Assembly (NCBI GenBank): GCA_963920765.1
Contig: OY987242.1
Location: 9,512,789 to 9,576,788, forward strand
DNA length: 64,000 bases
Origin: Ulota crispa
Lineage: Eukaryota; Streptophyta; Bryopsida; Orthotrichales; Orthotrichaceae
Reading direction: 5' to 3'
The translations under genes and the position numbers were made by a program. Numbering within the stretch: the first letter of the stretch is position 1; every line of letters starts with the position of its first letter. Of this stretch, positions 1 through 11,668 are shown in pieces. The notes under the pieces were generated by a model. It saw only the letters and a list, made by a program, of their open reading frames with translations, had not been told where the DNA came from and did no database searches.

Positions 1-178
1 ATTTTAGTGATTTAGGACTTCAAAAATCTTTGTGAACAAATCCTTGCAATTGGAACTTGTAAATTGATGCTTGTATTTTTTATTTCCTCTTCCTAACTTA
101 ATATGATTTTTTTCAAAGTTCATCAAGTGATTCTCCTACTTCAAAACCCTTAGTTTCACGCTTATGGGTGCTCCTACC

Positions 179-1360
179 TTAACCTCTAAAGGCCCAATTG
201 TCCCCTCAAGGGACAAATGGATTTTGGGCATGACCTATAGCTAAACTAGTTTGTGTGATTTTTTGAAACTTTTATTGAAGGTGGGGAATTCCAAGACCTA
301 TGCGGGTGTCTAATTTTTTCTTCATTCCAACATTTGATGAAGAAGTTATCAAGAATTTTTTGAAACTAGGCAAGAATGGGCAATTCAAGCAAAACCTCTC
401 TTTTGTAAGTGGGTGTTGACTCCAAAGAGGGTCAACCCATGTGGGCACAAGGTATGGACACTTGGGCAAAGGGGCATAGAGTGGAAGGTGCCCATGCATC
501 TAGGGGGGACTCCCAAACCTCCATTCCTTTTGTCCCTAATGCGGTATTTGTTAATTTGGGAAAAATAGGGGTCCCACTTTGTTTTCCCCTCAAACCCAAA
601 AAGTTACTTTAAAACTAGATTTGAAGGTATCAGATTCAATCTAAGCCACTAAGATTTTTTCCCTCGCAAATCCCTCCTCTCAGGTGAGGGCACGTGTCGG
701 TTTGAGGTGATCACCTCAAACTTCTTGACTCACTTCTTGAAAGTCCCAAAATGTACCATTTTTCCTAAATTAACAAATATCGTGTTGCCCTTGTAAAATT
801 GGGTGCTTTAATCTTTTGAGCGTCTTGAGTGTTTGTTTTATAATTTTTTTTTTCCGTTTGTAGTAGGCTAAGAACCCTTTGTTTACATAGTTTTAATCAA
901 TGTGATTTGAATTTTTGAGTACTACGTAAAACCACCAATTTTGCCTAGTGTATATGCAAATTTCATGACCTTTTGGCATTGCAAGACTTTACAAAATATG
1001 TTTCACACCTCCAATTCATTTGAAAATTCTCCCACACTTACCTAACTTGGTCTTCTACATGGAAAAATAAACCTCAACTTTGTGTAGAGAAATTTTTTTG
1101 ATATAGGAAGGATCAAAGGCTTCTAAAAATTTTGGGCAGCCAGGAAAAATACTTTTTTTTTCAATTCTGATATCAATATCTCACTTACCTTCATCTAAAA
1201 TGAGCTGATTTTTTTCTCACAAGTACCCCATAGTCTAGGGCAAGATACTTTGGTTGAATTTCCAAAGAAATATTTTTTCCTACTTTTCTACTCATTCTTC
1301 CAAAAGTGGCAATTTTTAGTAACTTTCATAAAAAAAAGGGCTTGGGCCTTTAAGGGTTAA
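179..1360 (+). mobile_element. TTAA-flanked piggyBac-like non-autonomous element (copy A)
   Basis: The left end reads TTAACCTCTAAAGGCCCAA and the right end is its inverted form, TTGGGCCTTTAAGGGTTAA. TTAA lies at both outer edges (179-182, 1357-1360). The interior is AT-rich, has no long ORF and shares blocks with the copies near 34.6, 44.7 and 51.8 kb, for example the stretch after 'ttgtcccctcaagggacaaatgg'. A smaller MITE (540-784) sits inside it. TTAA target duplication with CCC-starting inverted ends is the hallmark of the piggyBac superfamily. No transposase is visible, so the assignment to that superfamily is inference. Confidence 0.65.
540..784. mobile_element. MITE family 2, copy nested in TTAA element A
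   Basis: This copy is homologous to the 254-bp element at 2289-2542 and to 3020-3269. They share inverted ends close to CACCATATNTGTTAAATTGG and an interior containing 'gaaggtatcagattcaat'. Its left end is more diverged (gcggtatttgttaatttggg). It lies inside the larger TTAA element, so it inserted later than that element or travelled with it. Confidence 0.55.
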
Positions 1361-2288
1361 GCAAAATTTCTAGCTTGGTTGTTAGCTCTTGACTTCAATT
1401 CTATTCAACTCAAATTTCCAATATTTTATAAACCCTTTAAAAGGAATAAAATTACAAAAATCGTTGTTTCGATAGTTGTGTCTAAAGCAAAACAAAAAAG
1501 TGATGGTTAAAATTAGTATTGTTGAACAAAGCCAATTACTCTTAGTAGAGTATACAAATGTGTTGTTTCTTAGAAATTATTTTTTATACAAAATGAAAAA
1601 TCGCATTATGCAAATTGGATCTAATTTTATGATAGAGAATTTGTTTACAAAATTGTACATAACATAATTGAATGAAAAATGACGCTTATCATTATGTGTA
1701 TTTGTGTACAATCATTATATAATAAACACACGTGGTTTTTGTTGATATTCTATGCTTGAATTAAATACTAGAGTATATTAAATAGTATGTACCTTGGGAT
1801 TTTGCAAGATTCCCTTGTGCTATAGCATTTTCTAAGTCCTTCCTTTTGATACAATAAACACATTTCAATATAAATAAATTTTAATTATTTACTTGAAGGT
1901 GCCAAAGACATACATCTAATACTATATTGGAGGACTCCTTGATTTACTACTTTACATCAAAATGTTTTTTTGAGGATTTTTCAACCTTTTCTATGAAGTT
2001 GGGGCATCAGAAAATTTCAAAAAAAGATGCAAGTACCCCATACTTTATAATTGGAGCTATTTATACAATTAGAAAGTTTATAACCAATCTAGATTGTATT
2101 ACGCAAACCATTATATGTGTGAGGAAGAATCAAGATTACATTGTACCATACACTTTGAACAAGTATGTTAGTGTCCAAAAGTCAAATTTTCTTAAAAGGT
2201 TAGGCATGTCTTGTAGAATCTTAGGTACTTTCTAAAATGAACTATGTGGCTAGTTGGGACCTTTGGCCCAATAAGTCTTCTAAACTAA
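1361..2288. other. AT-rich intergenic stretch, nothing recognised
   Basis: There are only short ORFs without recognisable motifs. The longest, 1927-2235 on the plus strand, has no family signature. Confidence 0.6.
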
Positions 2289-2542
2289 CACCATATGTGT
2301 TAAATTGGGAAAAATAGAGGTACCATTTTGTACTCCACCTTAAATTCAAAAAGTTACCTTAAACCGGATTTGAAGGTATCAGATTCAATTTGAGCCACTA
2401 AGAATTCTCCCCTTGCAAATTCCTCCTCTTAAGTGAGGGCATGTGTACCAAAAAACATGTTGTAAGCTTGGTTTTAGGTGGCCCCCTAAAACCTTCAAAA
2501 GTCCCAAAATGTAATGTTTTTCTCAATTTAACAAATATGGTG
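2289..2542. mobile_element. MITE family 2, best-preserved copy
   Basis: A 254-bp element starting CACCATATGTGTTAAATTGG and ending with the inverted form (caatttaacaaatatggtg). CTAA occurs directly outside both ends (2285-2288 and 2543-2546), consistent with a short target duplication of TAA or CTAA. The superfamily is not decided: a 3-bp duplication with ends starting CAC would fit a CACTA-like origin, but this is weak. Confidence 0.6.
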
Positions 2543-3019
2543 CTAACTACATTTTTTGACTTTTTAAAGCATCTTAATAACTATTAACTTTCAATGTCTC
2601 TTAAAAAATTGTAGATTCTTTTGAAGGCAAAGTGATGGTATATATACAAGATTAAAAAATCAGGCTTATTTATACAGTTATGAGGCGTTGTTACTCTAAG
2701 CTAGCTTTTGTATTTTAGCATATGCATTAATTTTTAATTGTAAATTTGCAATTCTCTAGCTTTTGAATCTAACAACCATCTTGTTCTTACAAATCTTGAC
2801 CCCCTTATTTTTTGTACGTTATTAGTGTCTTTGACAATTTGAAAGGATATAAACACTCAGGTTTAAAGGGGTTTTGTCTAAAATATTGTATTTGACGTCT
2901 TTGTAGAATATCAATAACATTGCAAAGTATAAGGGATGTCAATAATGGCATAGAACTTGATAGAAGTACTAGAAGCCCAAACAAAATTTTGATGTGGCTT
3001 ATAAAGAGATTGTACTAAA

Positions 3020-3269
3020 CACCATATTTTTTAAATTGGGAAAACAGTACATTTTGGGATTTCTGAAGATTTTAGGTGATAACCTAAAATCGAGCTTGCA
3101 GCAATTTTTTTGGCACACTTGCCCTCACCTAAGAGCACGCCTAAGAGGAGAAAATTTTAGTGGCTCAAATTGAATAAGATACCTTTGAATCTGGTTTAAG
3201 GTAATTTTTTGGATTTAAGGTGGAGTATAAAATGGTACCTCCATTTTTCCCAATTTAACAAATATGGTG
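3020..3269. mobile_element. MITE family 2, inverted copy
   Basis: Inverted relative to the copy at 2289-2542, with the same terminal sequence on both sides (caccatattttttaaattgg and ccaatttaacaaatatggtg). The flanks do not show a clear duplication. Confidence 0.55.
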
Positions 3270-4099
3270 TTGACTTAAAGTTGTTGTTTATTGCAATTAA
3301 GTACAAAATTTTAGGTACAAGGATGAGAAACAAAAATAAATAAAGTTTTGTATATAGAAGAAAATTCTTGTTGAAGTTGTATAAAAAAAAGAACATTGGT
3401 TCAAATTGAAAGGCACATATGAATTTATTAAGTCCACCTCTAGTTTTTATGATGTATTTTTTTTTTACCTTTTCTAAACAAGAAAATTGGTTATTCAGTA
3501 AAATACATTCCTCCTCCTAAAATTAATCAAATTCAAATAATTCAATTTTTATTTTTTTATCATTTCAAACAACGAAGGCGTAAAATGAATGATGTGGAGG
3601 TTAGGAGTTTAATATTGAGTTCTTGCAATATCTGAAATGATTGGAAAAGAGAAGTAAAAAAATCCACGACTAGCTTAATTGGAACTTTAAAAATGAAGAT
3701 GAACATATTGTTTTAGGTTATATTAAAAAGTATTGAATTTTTTCTAATCCAATTGATACACAAGGAATAAATCGAAACAAAATGGAATATTGAACATCTA
3801 ATTTGAATGTGGGACACCAATGAATCGATCCATTGGGCTGAATACAGCCTTTAATTTTTTTTGGCATGTTTTTACTAAGAGCTTACCATAATTTGTGACT
3901 AAATACCGTAACCCTATAAAAACTGGGTGAAAAAATGGATGAGATTGTCAAATCCTTCTCAAAGTAAACACCAAATTTGCTAAAATTTGGATGAAAATTA
4001 GTAAGATTAAAAAACTATATGGATGAATGTGCACACATTGTTGATTTCATCCATTTCTATCCAATTTTTTCTTATTTCCTTGTATTGTTGGGTGCGTGG
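3270..4099. other. AT-rich intergenic stretch, nothing recognised
   Basis: No coding signature or repeat structure stands out on either strand. Confidence 0.55.
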
Positions 4100-4846
4100 C
4101 GCTCTAAGGTAATCTTACCCATATCCAATCGGTCCCTAAAGTCAACCCCCACTTTTGAGGTGTTCACCACTTACTATGAGCCCAAAGTGGAGCAATGAAT
4201 GCCTCTTGCACAAGTAAATTCTGCCACATGTCAATTTAGGAGCTAGTTTGGGAAGGTTGGGATTGGGACTATCAATTACATGTATAGGAACACAAAACAC
4301 ATCCAAGTAGTTTCAAGGATAGTCTAGAGTTGCTAATAGGGACCCTTTGACCTGTAACTTTGCCCTTTTATATAAAATATTCTACAACACTTTTTCCCAC
4401 AAAAATAACGTTCTAGGATAACTTGTTGAAGACGGCCCAGTTCAGACTAGCGACCGATCAAAACATGAAAATTGGCACCCCGTCCAATGTTTCGCCTGAT
4501 AGAAACTTTTCTGTTTAATCGCGTGTCATCCAAGAGTGTGCCTCTGCTAGATAAGTTTGGTACCACCCTTGGAGCAGGCCCCAAATCTTCACTATCTTGC
4601 CCGCTGACATGGCTATATAGGGTGGTTCCCACAATACTGAAGATGGATGTAAAAGTGGTGGATAAACTCGCAGTCTAAACCCAACAATGGAGAAAAGCCA
4701 AATTTCAGCCAATCACATTTGAAATTTTTTTGACCAGATGCTAGTCTAAACCGGGCCTAATCCTACAGATTTTTTTTCTAGAGACCTTGAAGTACCCTAA
4801 ATCCTTAATCGCTCGGGTATGGGTAAGGTTACCTTACCTCCGGTAA
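4100..4846. mobile_element. possible TIR element upstream of the first gene
   Basis: The sequence near 4103-4122 (ctaaggtaatcttacccata) recurs inverted near 4816-4842 (tatgggtaaggttaccttac). They enclose about 0.75 kb of higher-GC DNA with no recognisable coding region. The ends match imperfectly and no target duplication was found, so this is tentative. Confidence 0.3.
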
Positions 4847-5161
4847 TAAGTAAGCTAAAGGCTGGCTCGATATGAAGGCGTTATTGGGAATGGGTGCCCT
4901 TACTTTCCAAAGAAAACGTGGCATGAGCGGGGGATCCGGGGATCTTCGGACGTAAGCCCCACGGAGATAGGACCACGGTCCTCAATCACGCTCGAGCCTC
5001 AGTTCCGATTGCCGAGCTTGCCTCGGCTATCGTTCTCGTCGCTGCTTCCTTCGATCGACTGCGAGTTTGCTATAGCGACCGAATACGAGTTGATATCGAA
5101 GATCACATTTATAAAGAGTAACTTATTTCCTGAGGATTCCTGAGATCCGGCATTGACGGAG
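4847..5161 (+). promoter_or_regulatory. probable promoter and 5' leader of the 5162 gene
   Basis: The DNA turns noticeably GC-richer here (gatccgggg, cacgctcgagcc) and leads directly into the first coding exon. No clear TATA box was identified. The assignment rests on position. Confidence 0.35.
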
Positions 5162-6951
5162 ATGATGGCTGGAGTTGTACCGATAACTGATACGCAGGGT
5201 AGCACGGCGCTGAAAGCTCTTTCCACGCAGAAACTCTCCGCCTGCATTCTGCAATCGCTGCATCTCCTTCGCAATTCTCGCCACTACGAGGTCCGTTGCT
5301 CCCATATTCCCTTCCACCTTTTTCTCTCAGAGCACCTGCCGTGTTTTTTGTGGAAAACCCTAATTGACTCATCGATTTTTTTGAGGATGACTTGGAACGG
5401 TCTGATCACTGGGAGGTTTGTGAGTTGAACTTTTTACCTTCCCTTTTATAGCGCAATTCGATGAGTAGATCGGGATTTTTTTTCAGGTGCAGTCCATTTT
5501 GTTTGTTGTCGGTGATTAAATAAATTCTTGAGGGTATCCCGATGTTTTCAGGACTTACGGTTCCGTGCTTTGAAAAGACCGTAAGTGAATGTCACGGTCG
5601 GCACTTTGTTGACGAAGTGGAAATTCCACGTCAACTTTCAAGAATGCAACCAATAACGTAATGACACGTGGAACTTTGTAGTTTTGAATAATTTTGTGAC
5701 GACCTTTGCTTCTACGAGAGTTAAGTTAGAGACTTTTTCCGTGAGTACATGTTGAGTAACTTAGTCCATTCCCTGTCAGGTTTTTCTAAGTAGTTGCTAA
5801 CGACTCTCTTGTTGGCAGCAGCATGTGTTTTGTAGTCAATTCATGTGCGAAGGATTGCAATGTGTATCGCCAGTTCCTCCTGTAATAGCGGCTCTGTTGT
5901 GGTCGGTTTAATCGAAAAGTTACCGTGGTCCAAACAGTCAAACATGCGATGCTAGTGACGAAACCCTTGATGATGTATCATTAGCTGAAACCACTCTTTT
6001 GGCTCTTGTTCTAACTCTGTCTATGCTTTGTCAGACTGTAGCCAAGTTGCCGAAGCACCTGTCTTTGAAGATTCCAAACATTAAAACCACAGGAGAGGTA
6101 AGGAGTTACTTCGGGTTTTTTTTCTTACCTCAGTAAATTACTTCTAGGATTATTATAGTCTCTAGCTGAGAGCTTGTGGCCTTCTTTGAACTTAACATCT
6201 TTGAGAATTAGTTATCTTTTTCAGATATGTGGTTTGAGCATGATAGTGTCTTGATTGAGCAGCAGAATTGATGAGTTCTCGGTGTCAATTGTGTTTGTGG
6301 CACTTATTGCAGCTTTTGGAGCAGATGCCATCGGTGATTGTGGCACTTGATTCACACCTCGATAACGCCACTCGCAGGTAAATCTGAACACATGCTACCT
6401 TTTGTTCTGCACTTTCTACTTAAAGTAGAACGAGCAGACCTGGGTAGCAGTATGTAATCAGAATTTAATGTTGTATTCGATACATCGTTAAATACCTGTT
6501 CATTGTGAAAAGTTGTGAGTTTAGAATTGGCCGAAGATCTAATCGATTTTTGCATGAGCTGCATGTACTTGACTAAAGATTACAATTGACTATGCTTTCT
6601 TGTGCATCCGAAGACTGTTACGATGCCGGCAAGGGTGCTTGCTGTATGGCAAGCTATTATTCTAAGACGGACTGATTTACTGGTTTACTGGTTTGTGCAG
6701 TTCGTTGATGCTGCAAGAGATTAAGTCCATTCTTTCCGACAGTCCACACAGCCCTCCTGCGCCATTCCCCGTAGGTCAATCACAAGACCCAAGAAATGAG
6801 CACTGATTGCTTCATTAATCTTTTTGAATCTGTGTTTATTTGAAGATCGAGGCATTTCTGTTTGGAGTACGCGGCAGTGGGGTTTCACATCAATTTTGGA
6901 TCTAGGGATCAGATTCATGCTGCAGGAGCAAGGGATTGGTTAGGACGGTGA
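5162..6951 (+). CDS. unrecognised small protein, five-exon model
   Basis: Model: 5162..5290, 6035..6097, 6313..6377, 6701..6774, 6926..6951, coding for 118 residues. All junctions have GT-AG borders and the reading phases (0, 0, 2, 1) fit without a stop. ATG at 5162 is followed by a second ATG. The product has an N-terminal part rich in Leu and Ser (ALKALSTQKLSACILQSL) and a middle segment LLEQMPSVIVALDSHLDNA that looks helical. No membrane segment, signal peptide or catalytic motif is visible and I do not recognise the family. The donor after exon 1 (gag/gtccgt) and the very short last exon are the weak points. The exons could instead be 5' exons of the apyrase transcript, although the stop at 6949-6951 speaks against coding fusion. 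The apyrase start lies about 430 bp downstream on the same strand. Confidence 0.45.
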
Positions 6952-7379
6952 CACAATTTTGATTGTTATTTGGTCTGCAAATTCGCAGACTGGTATCATT
7001 ACTTGGAGACACTGGTTCTGGTGCCTGCTTGATGAGGACTTGTCTTCACTTGGAACAGTAATTGGAGTTGTTCCAATGTTAGATTTTGGTGTACATAAAG
7101 CCACCTCCGTTTATCCTGATCGTCATCGGCAGTGACGACTGAGTTCATCTGCGGCCGCAAGTGTGTTCTAAGATATCCCCTTCAATATGGAAATCTCCTG
7201 TCACAATTTAGGATATTCAGTGACTGGCAATCACTGAGAGATTTGTTCCAATCTGAAGGCACGGGTGGCAGAATACTCCGGAACAACTGTTGCAACTGTG
7301 GCGGAGTGGTGCAGGTGATTGGCTTATTCTGGGCATGGGATAAATATTTAACTTTCTCAAATTTTTAGTGGAAATTGCT
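6952..7379 (+). promoter_or_regulatory. leader region of the apyrase gene with a 3' splice site
   Basis: Immediately upstream of the apyrase ATG is a pyrimidine-rich tract ending 'ctcaaatttttag' at 7367. It is a good 3' splice site, so the coding exon probably begins at 7368 with 12 bases of leader before the ATG at 7380. The upstream non-coding exon was not located. Confidence 0.4.
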
Positions 7380-9817
7380 ATGGGCATAGGAAGTGGGAAC
7401 AGTGGCAGCGTTCCACCAGCATCATCCTCCTTACAGCCTCCTAGATTTCCCTTGCCAGTGAATCCCTGGAGTACATCATCTGGGCAATATGGACGAGATG
7501 CTGTAAGCCTGCGAAGCTCACATTCTGTTCCAGCTTTTTCAACATATCTGAAGGTTGATCCCCCTGCTGAAAGATATCCTGATGGAACGAGCAACGTACC
7601 GAATCCACCCAACCTTCACTCGTCGCAGCTGATAAGAGAAGGGTTTCCTCCACGAGCACCCAAGTACAGCAAGCTCAGCAATGGCGGGAATGCGGCCCCT
7701 GGGAGTTTGTCATCTACTCCACACTGGTGGGATAAATGGCGAGTAGCCATTGGATTCATTTCACTAGCAATACTGTTACTTTATCTAGGATATCTTTTGG
7801 GAAAGTCGCATTGGAAAACAGAGGCACTTCAATATGCAGTAGTGATCGATGGAGGGAGTACAGGGACTCGGGTTCATGTGTACGCATGGGCTCATTCACC
7901 AAAGGCCGCTCTTCCTGTGATGGTTAAACCGACCCACCGTCGTGATGACAGTGCGCCTTGGTACAGAGTTCCGGGACAGCAGCGGGCATACAAACGTGTG
8001 GAGACAGAACCTGGATTAGACAAAGCATTGAATAATGAGACAGCTATACAACACGCTCTTCAGCCTCTTTTAGACTGGGCAGAGAAGCAGATCCCACCTT
8101 ATGCTCATCGATCAACGAGGTTATTTCTCTTAGCCACTGCCGGGTTGCGACGGCTGCCACGTACGCAGAGCGAGTCCATTCTTGATAACGCATTCTTGGT
8201 TCTGGGAAAATCCCCGTTTTTGTGCAAACGGCAGTGGGTGAAGGTCATAAGTGGTGTACAGGAAGCTTACTACGGCTGGATAGCGCTTAACTACAATCTT
8301 GGTCGATTAGGTCACAAGCCAAAATTGCCAAATATAGGGACATTGGATCTTGGGGGTTCCTCATTGCAAGTAACATTTGAGCCAGAAGACGTTGCTCAAC
8401 AATACAGTGTGAATGTAAGTGTTGGAACCACAGATCACCATCTGTATGCAGTTTCCCATGCTGGGTACGGCTTGAATGACGCATTTGAGAAATCGGTATC
8501 ACAGCTGCTACGACCTCAAGGTTCACGGTCCAATGGAGTTGTGGTAGCAGCAAATGGACTGATCGAACTGCAGCACCCCTGTCTCCAAAAAGGTTACAGG
8601 AAGCCCTTTGTGTGCTCGACACATTGTATGCTGCCACCTCTAGCGTTTGGAAGTCAAAGTGATAGTTTGGGAGACCGAGTTGCCCAGGTGGAGTTGATAG
8701 GATCTCCGAATTGGAAGGCATGTCAAGCGCTTGCGGAAAAGGTCGTCAACGACTCGCTTAAGGAGACGTGTTCTTCTCCTTCTACATGTGCTCTTGGGAA
8801 ATACCAGCCATCTCCTGAGGGTAAATTTTATGGGCTTGCTGGATTTTTTGTCGTGTACAAATTCTTTGGACTGAAAGGAGTTGCGCCTCTTGGAAAACTA
8901 CTGAAGAAAGGACAGAAGTTCTGTGACTTGAATTGGAAAGATGCTCAAGCGAAAGTGGTTGCGCAGCCGAGTATTGACCAGTACTGCTTTCGAGCCCCGT
9001 ATGTTGCTGCTTTACTCCGACAAGGCTTGCACCTCCGTGATGATCAAGTAACAATTGGGTTAGGCGACTTTGCATGGACTCTAGGAGCTGCCTTGTGGGA
9101 AGCTGGTGCTCTGATCCCAATTCAGGCTGAATCTGGAAAGACAGCTATGGCAAATTTCACCAACACTCGAGTTGCTATCTCAATTTCACTGCTCCTCTTC
9201 TTGTTTCTCATGCTTGGCATGATCACCTGCTACTTCCTTAGAATACTGCGGCCACGGCGTGGCTCATATTTGCCTCGTTTCAGTTCTTTAAGCACCAGCC
9301 CAGGTGGCTCTCACTGGTTACAACTCTCACCAAAGGCCCATGGGCGTTTAAGCAGCCTCACGACAAATGGCTTTGGACGCGGTAAGCTAGACTTGTCCCT
9401 TATTGAACTTCCGTCCTCTTTCATTGCCTGATACGTTTTCGAAGTTTAGCCTTTGAATGTTGGTGTTCCGATTATCAAGCGTGTTTGTGAACTCCCTCTT
9501 ATTTCTATTGGAAATTTAACCTGGAAGGGATTGAGGATCACGCAGGAGGCGATGGTATTAAGATGCCACATAGTCCAGCTCCTGATGTGCACGGCCTTCA
9601 CAATCCAGTTTTTGGCTCCATGGTGTTCAATTCCTCCTCATGTAATAGCGAAGATGCTCAACCATCGACTCCTGGTATGGGAGTTTCTGCACCTGACCGT
9701 CATCAGAAACTAACTGGGAAAATGCAGCATAAAAGGAGCTATTTGCAGAGTCGACGGACACAGTCTCGGGAAGATCTTAGTTATTTTGTCTCCGATGCTC
9801 ACGGGGCTAGAGTTTGA
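7380..9817 (+). CDS. GDA1/CD39-family apyrase (NTPDase), APY7-like, two coding exons
   Basis: Model: 7380..9381 and 9546..9817, 757 residues. The 164-bp intron has GTAAGC and GCAG borders and keeps the frame (GGA-CGC-G/GA-GGC). The first exon read alone runs to a stop at 9431, which I take to be intronic. The enzyme hydrolyses nucleoside tri- and diphosphates. The apyrase conserved regions are clear: DGGSTGTRVHVYAW (about 157-170), LFLLATAGLRRLP (248-260), GVQEAYYGWIALNY (292-305), GTLDLGGSSLQVTFE (320-334) and FYGLAGFFVVYKFFGL (483-498). One membrane segment lies near 122-141 and a second near 598-620. This double-anchored layout, the long Ser/Pro-rich N-terminus and the C-terminal tail after the second anchor fit the plant APY7 group, which are endomembrane proteins rather than secreted ecto-apyrases. 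The ATG at 7380 is the first in frame; the ORF opens upstream only through a splice acceptor. Orthology is inferred, not aligned. Confidence 0.88.
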
Positions 9818-10611
9818 TTCCGATTTGCTTCTCCAGTGGCATTTAGCATTTCCTTCTTTCTAAATTATACGTTTCACCGCTTCCCTTTATCCATGTTGTA
9901 TGCTGTTAATGTGGTTTCTGCGTTTCCTCAGATGCCTGTTATATTTTGGGCTGAAAATTGCGAGCTTTCATTCCTGTGAACCGTGTACGCAGCTGAAAAC
10001 CAGTTTATTAAACTTACTGCTAGGCCTTCATCGATTTTTGATTGCATATGGTTTATGGTCAAATAATGATCCAACGTTCGAATTCCTCTTGAATTTGGCT
10101 GATCGTAGATTTATCTGCTTCATGTGCCTCTCCCATATGATTCTATCCTTGGTTCTGTTAACTCCACAACCTCGGCAATTTGCGACGCAGGATGTTTTCA
10201 CTGATCCGCTTTGATTGTGCCCTTATACACCGTGTACTTCATTGAGGTTTTCCTTCCAAAGAGAACCCCTTGGATGAAGACATCTGCATCCATCCAATTG
10301 GATACTCTTGGAAAAGTACGAAACTTAGAAGGGGATACCTCGATGACACCTAGAGTAGCGAAATTTTTCCCGTGGCTTTTATTCTTGAGAAATGGAGTTC
10401 TCAATGAACCCATTTGGTTTCAGTCTTAACTCCATTTGACATGGATTTTAATGCACTAGAAAATAATTAGTTGGATGCCGTTTAACCTCTAAACCACAAA
10501 AGTTCGTTCAACTAAGTCGGTTGAAAGTTTGGGTAGGTTCCTATACAATTTTTGGCTGATGTTTCTGAAATTGAACCTCCTTGCATTATAGGATAATTTA
10601 AAATTCCCTAT
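9818..10611 (+). other. 3' untranslated/downstream region of the apyrase gene
   Basis: This stretch is T-rich on the plus strand and less AT-rich than the repeats beyond it. Short ORFs here (for example 9900-10214) are Cys/Leu-rich translations of T-rich DNA without motifs. Part of it is presumably 3' UTR. No clear poly(A) signal was assigned. Confidence 0.4.
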
Positions 10612-10619
10612 ATTCTATA

Positions 10620-11036
10620 CGGAATTGATATGTGCACATTGGGGGGTTGATATTTGCACACCCCTTTGGGAGGTAGATTATAGATTTCTACCATCAAAAA
10701 GCTGAATTTGAGAATTTTGAATTCAAATTGGGACTCAGAGACCATGATTTAGTCTAGAATCACAAAAAAAGTTGCAATCAAACAACACTTAGTGAAAAAG
10801 CTTAGCTTGGGGGAAAATTAGTAAAGAAAGATAAACTTTTTCATTGGGTGTTGTTCAATTGCAATCTTTTTTATGGTTCTAGACTAAATCATGGTTTCTA
10901 AGTTCAAACATAAATTCAAAATTCTCAAATTCAACTTTTTGTTGGTAGAAATCTATAATCTACCTCCCAAGGGGGTGTGCAAATATCATCCCCCAATGTG
11001 CAAATATCATCTCCCGGTGTGCACATATCAATTCCC
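10620..11036. mobile_element. fold-back element with 8-bp target duplication
   Basis: The two halves are near-complete inverted copies. The left end GGAATTGATATGTGCACA matches the right end TGTGCACATATCAATTCC, with arms of roughly 170-185 bp. ATTCTATA is repeated directly outside both ends (10612-10619 and 11037-11044). An 8-bp duplication suggests a hAT-type origin. No coding sequence is present. Confidence 0.65.
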
Positions 11037-11401
11037 ATTCTATATTTGCTTCTGAAATTTTGTATGAATGAGCCTAACATCATATACTTGTCAATGGTCA
11101 AAAAAATTGTTTTTGTGTAGAGCAAAAATTGTGCTTTAGAAGGACATGAAGTTTGCTGACCTTGTTTTGTTGGAATAAAAAAAAGTTTTTTTTCTTCCTT
11201 TAAATATTATAACCTTACAATCTACGTGGTCAAATGGGCTGAGTTATTTATCTCACATTGGCTTATGGTTGAAACTCAAAAAAAAAAATTATTTTGAATT
11301 TTAAATAAATTGTCAAAAAAATGACAGTTTTGGTCTTATATTTCTCTACAACACCCTTCAGACTTTAGGGTTAACCAAGTTATGAAATGTACAAATATTT
11401 G

Positions 11402-11505
11402 CTACGGGAAACCATGGTCAAATTGACAAAAAAATGTGACCTAATCTACAGTAATTGTAGAGTAGGTCACATTTTTTTGTCAATTTGACCATGGTTTCCC
11501 TGTAG
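11402..11505. repeat. near-perfect hairpin, about 48-bp stem
   Basis: Left arm 11402-11450 (ctacgggaaaccatggtc...) pairs with right arm 11457-11505 (...gaccatggtttccctgtag), with a loop of about six bases and only one or two mismatches. It may be a very short MITE whose ends read CTACAGGGAAACC, or a small-RNA precursor-like fold. Nothing else separates the two. Confidence 0.6.
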
Positions 11506-11668
11506 TGATTGAGGTAGTACGGTCCTAACCATGACCATAGACCTTTGTAGAGCCATGATCACTAAATCGGAAAAAACATCTTCAAGTTTGATGGAAGTTT
11601 GATGGAAGTTTGATGGAACTTCAAAGATATCTTAGTTGTCATCTTTGGTTGAGATTTCCATAATGAAC

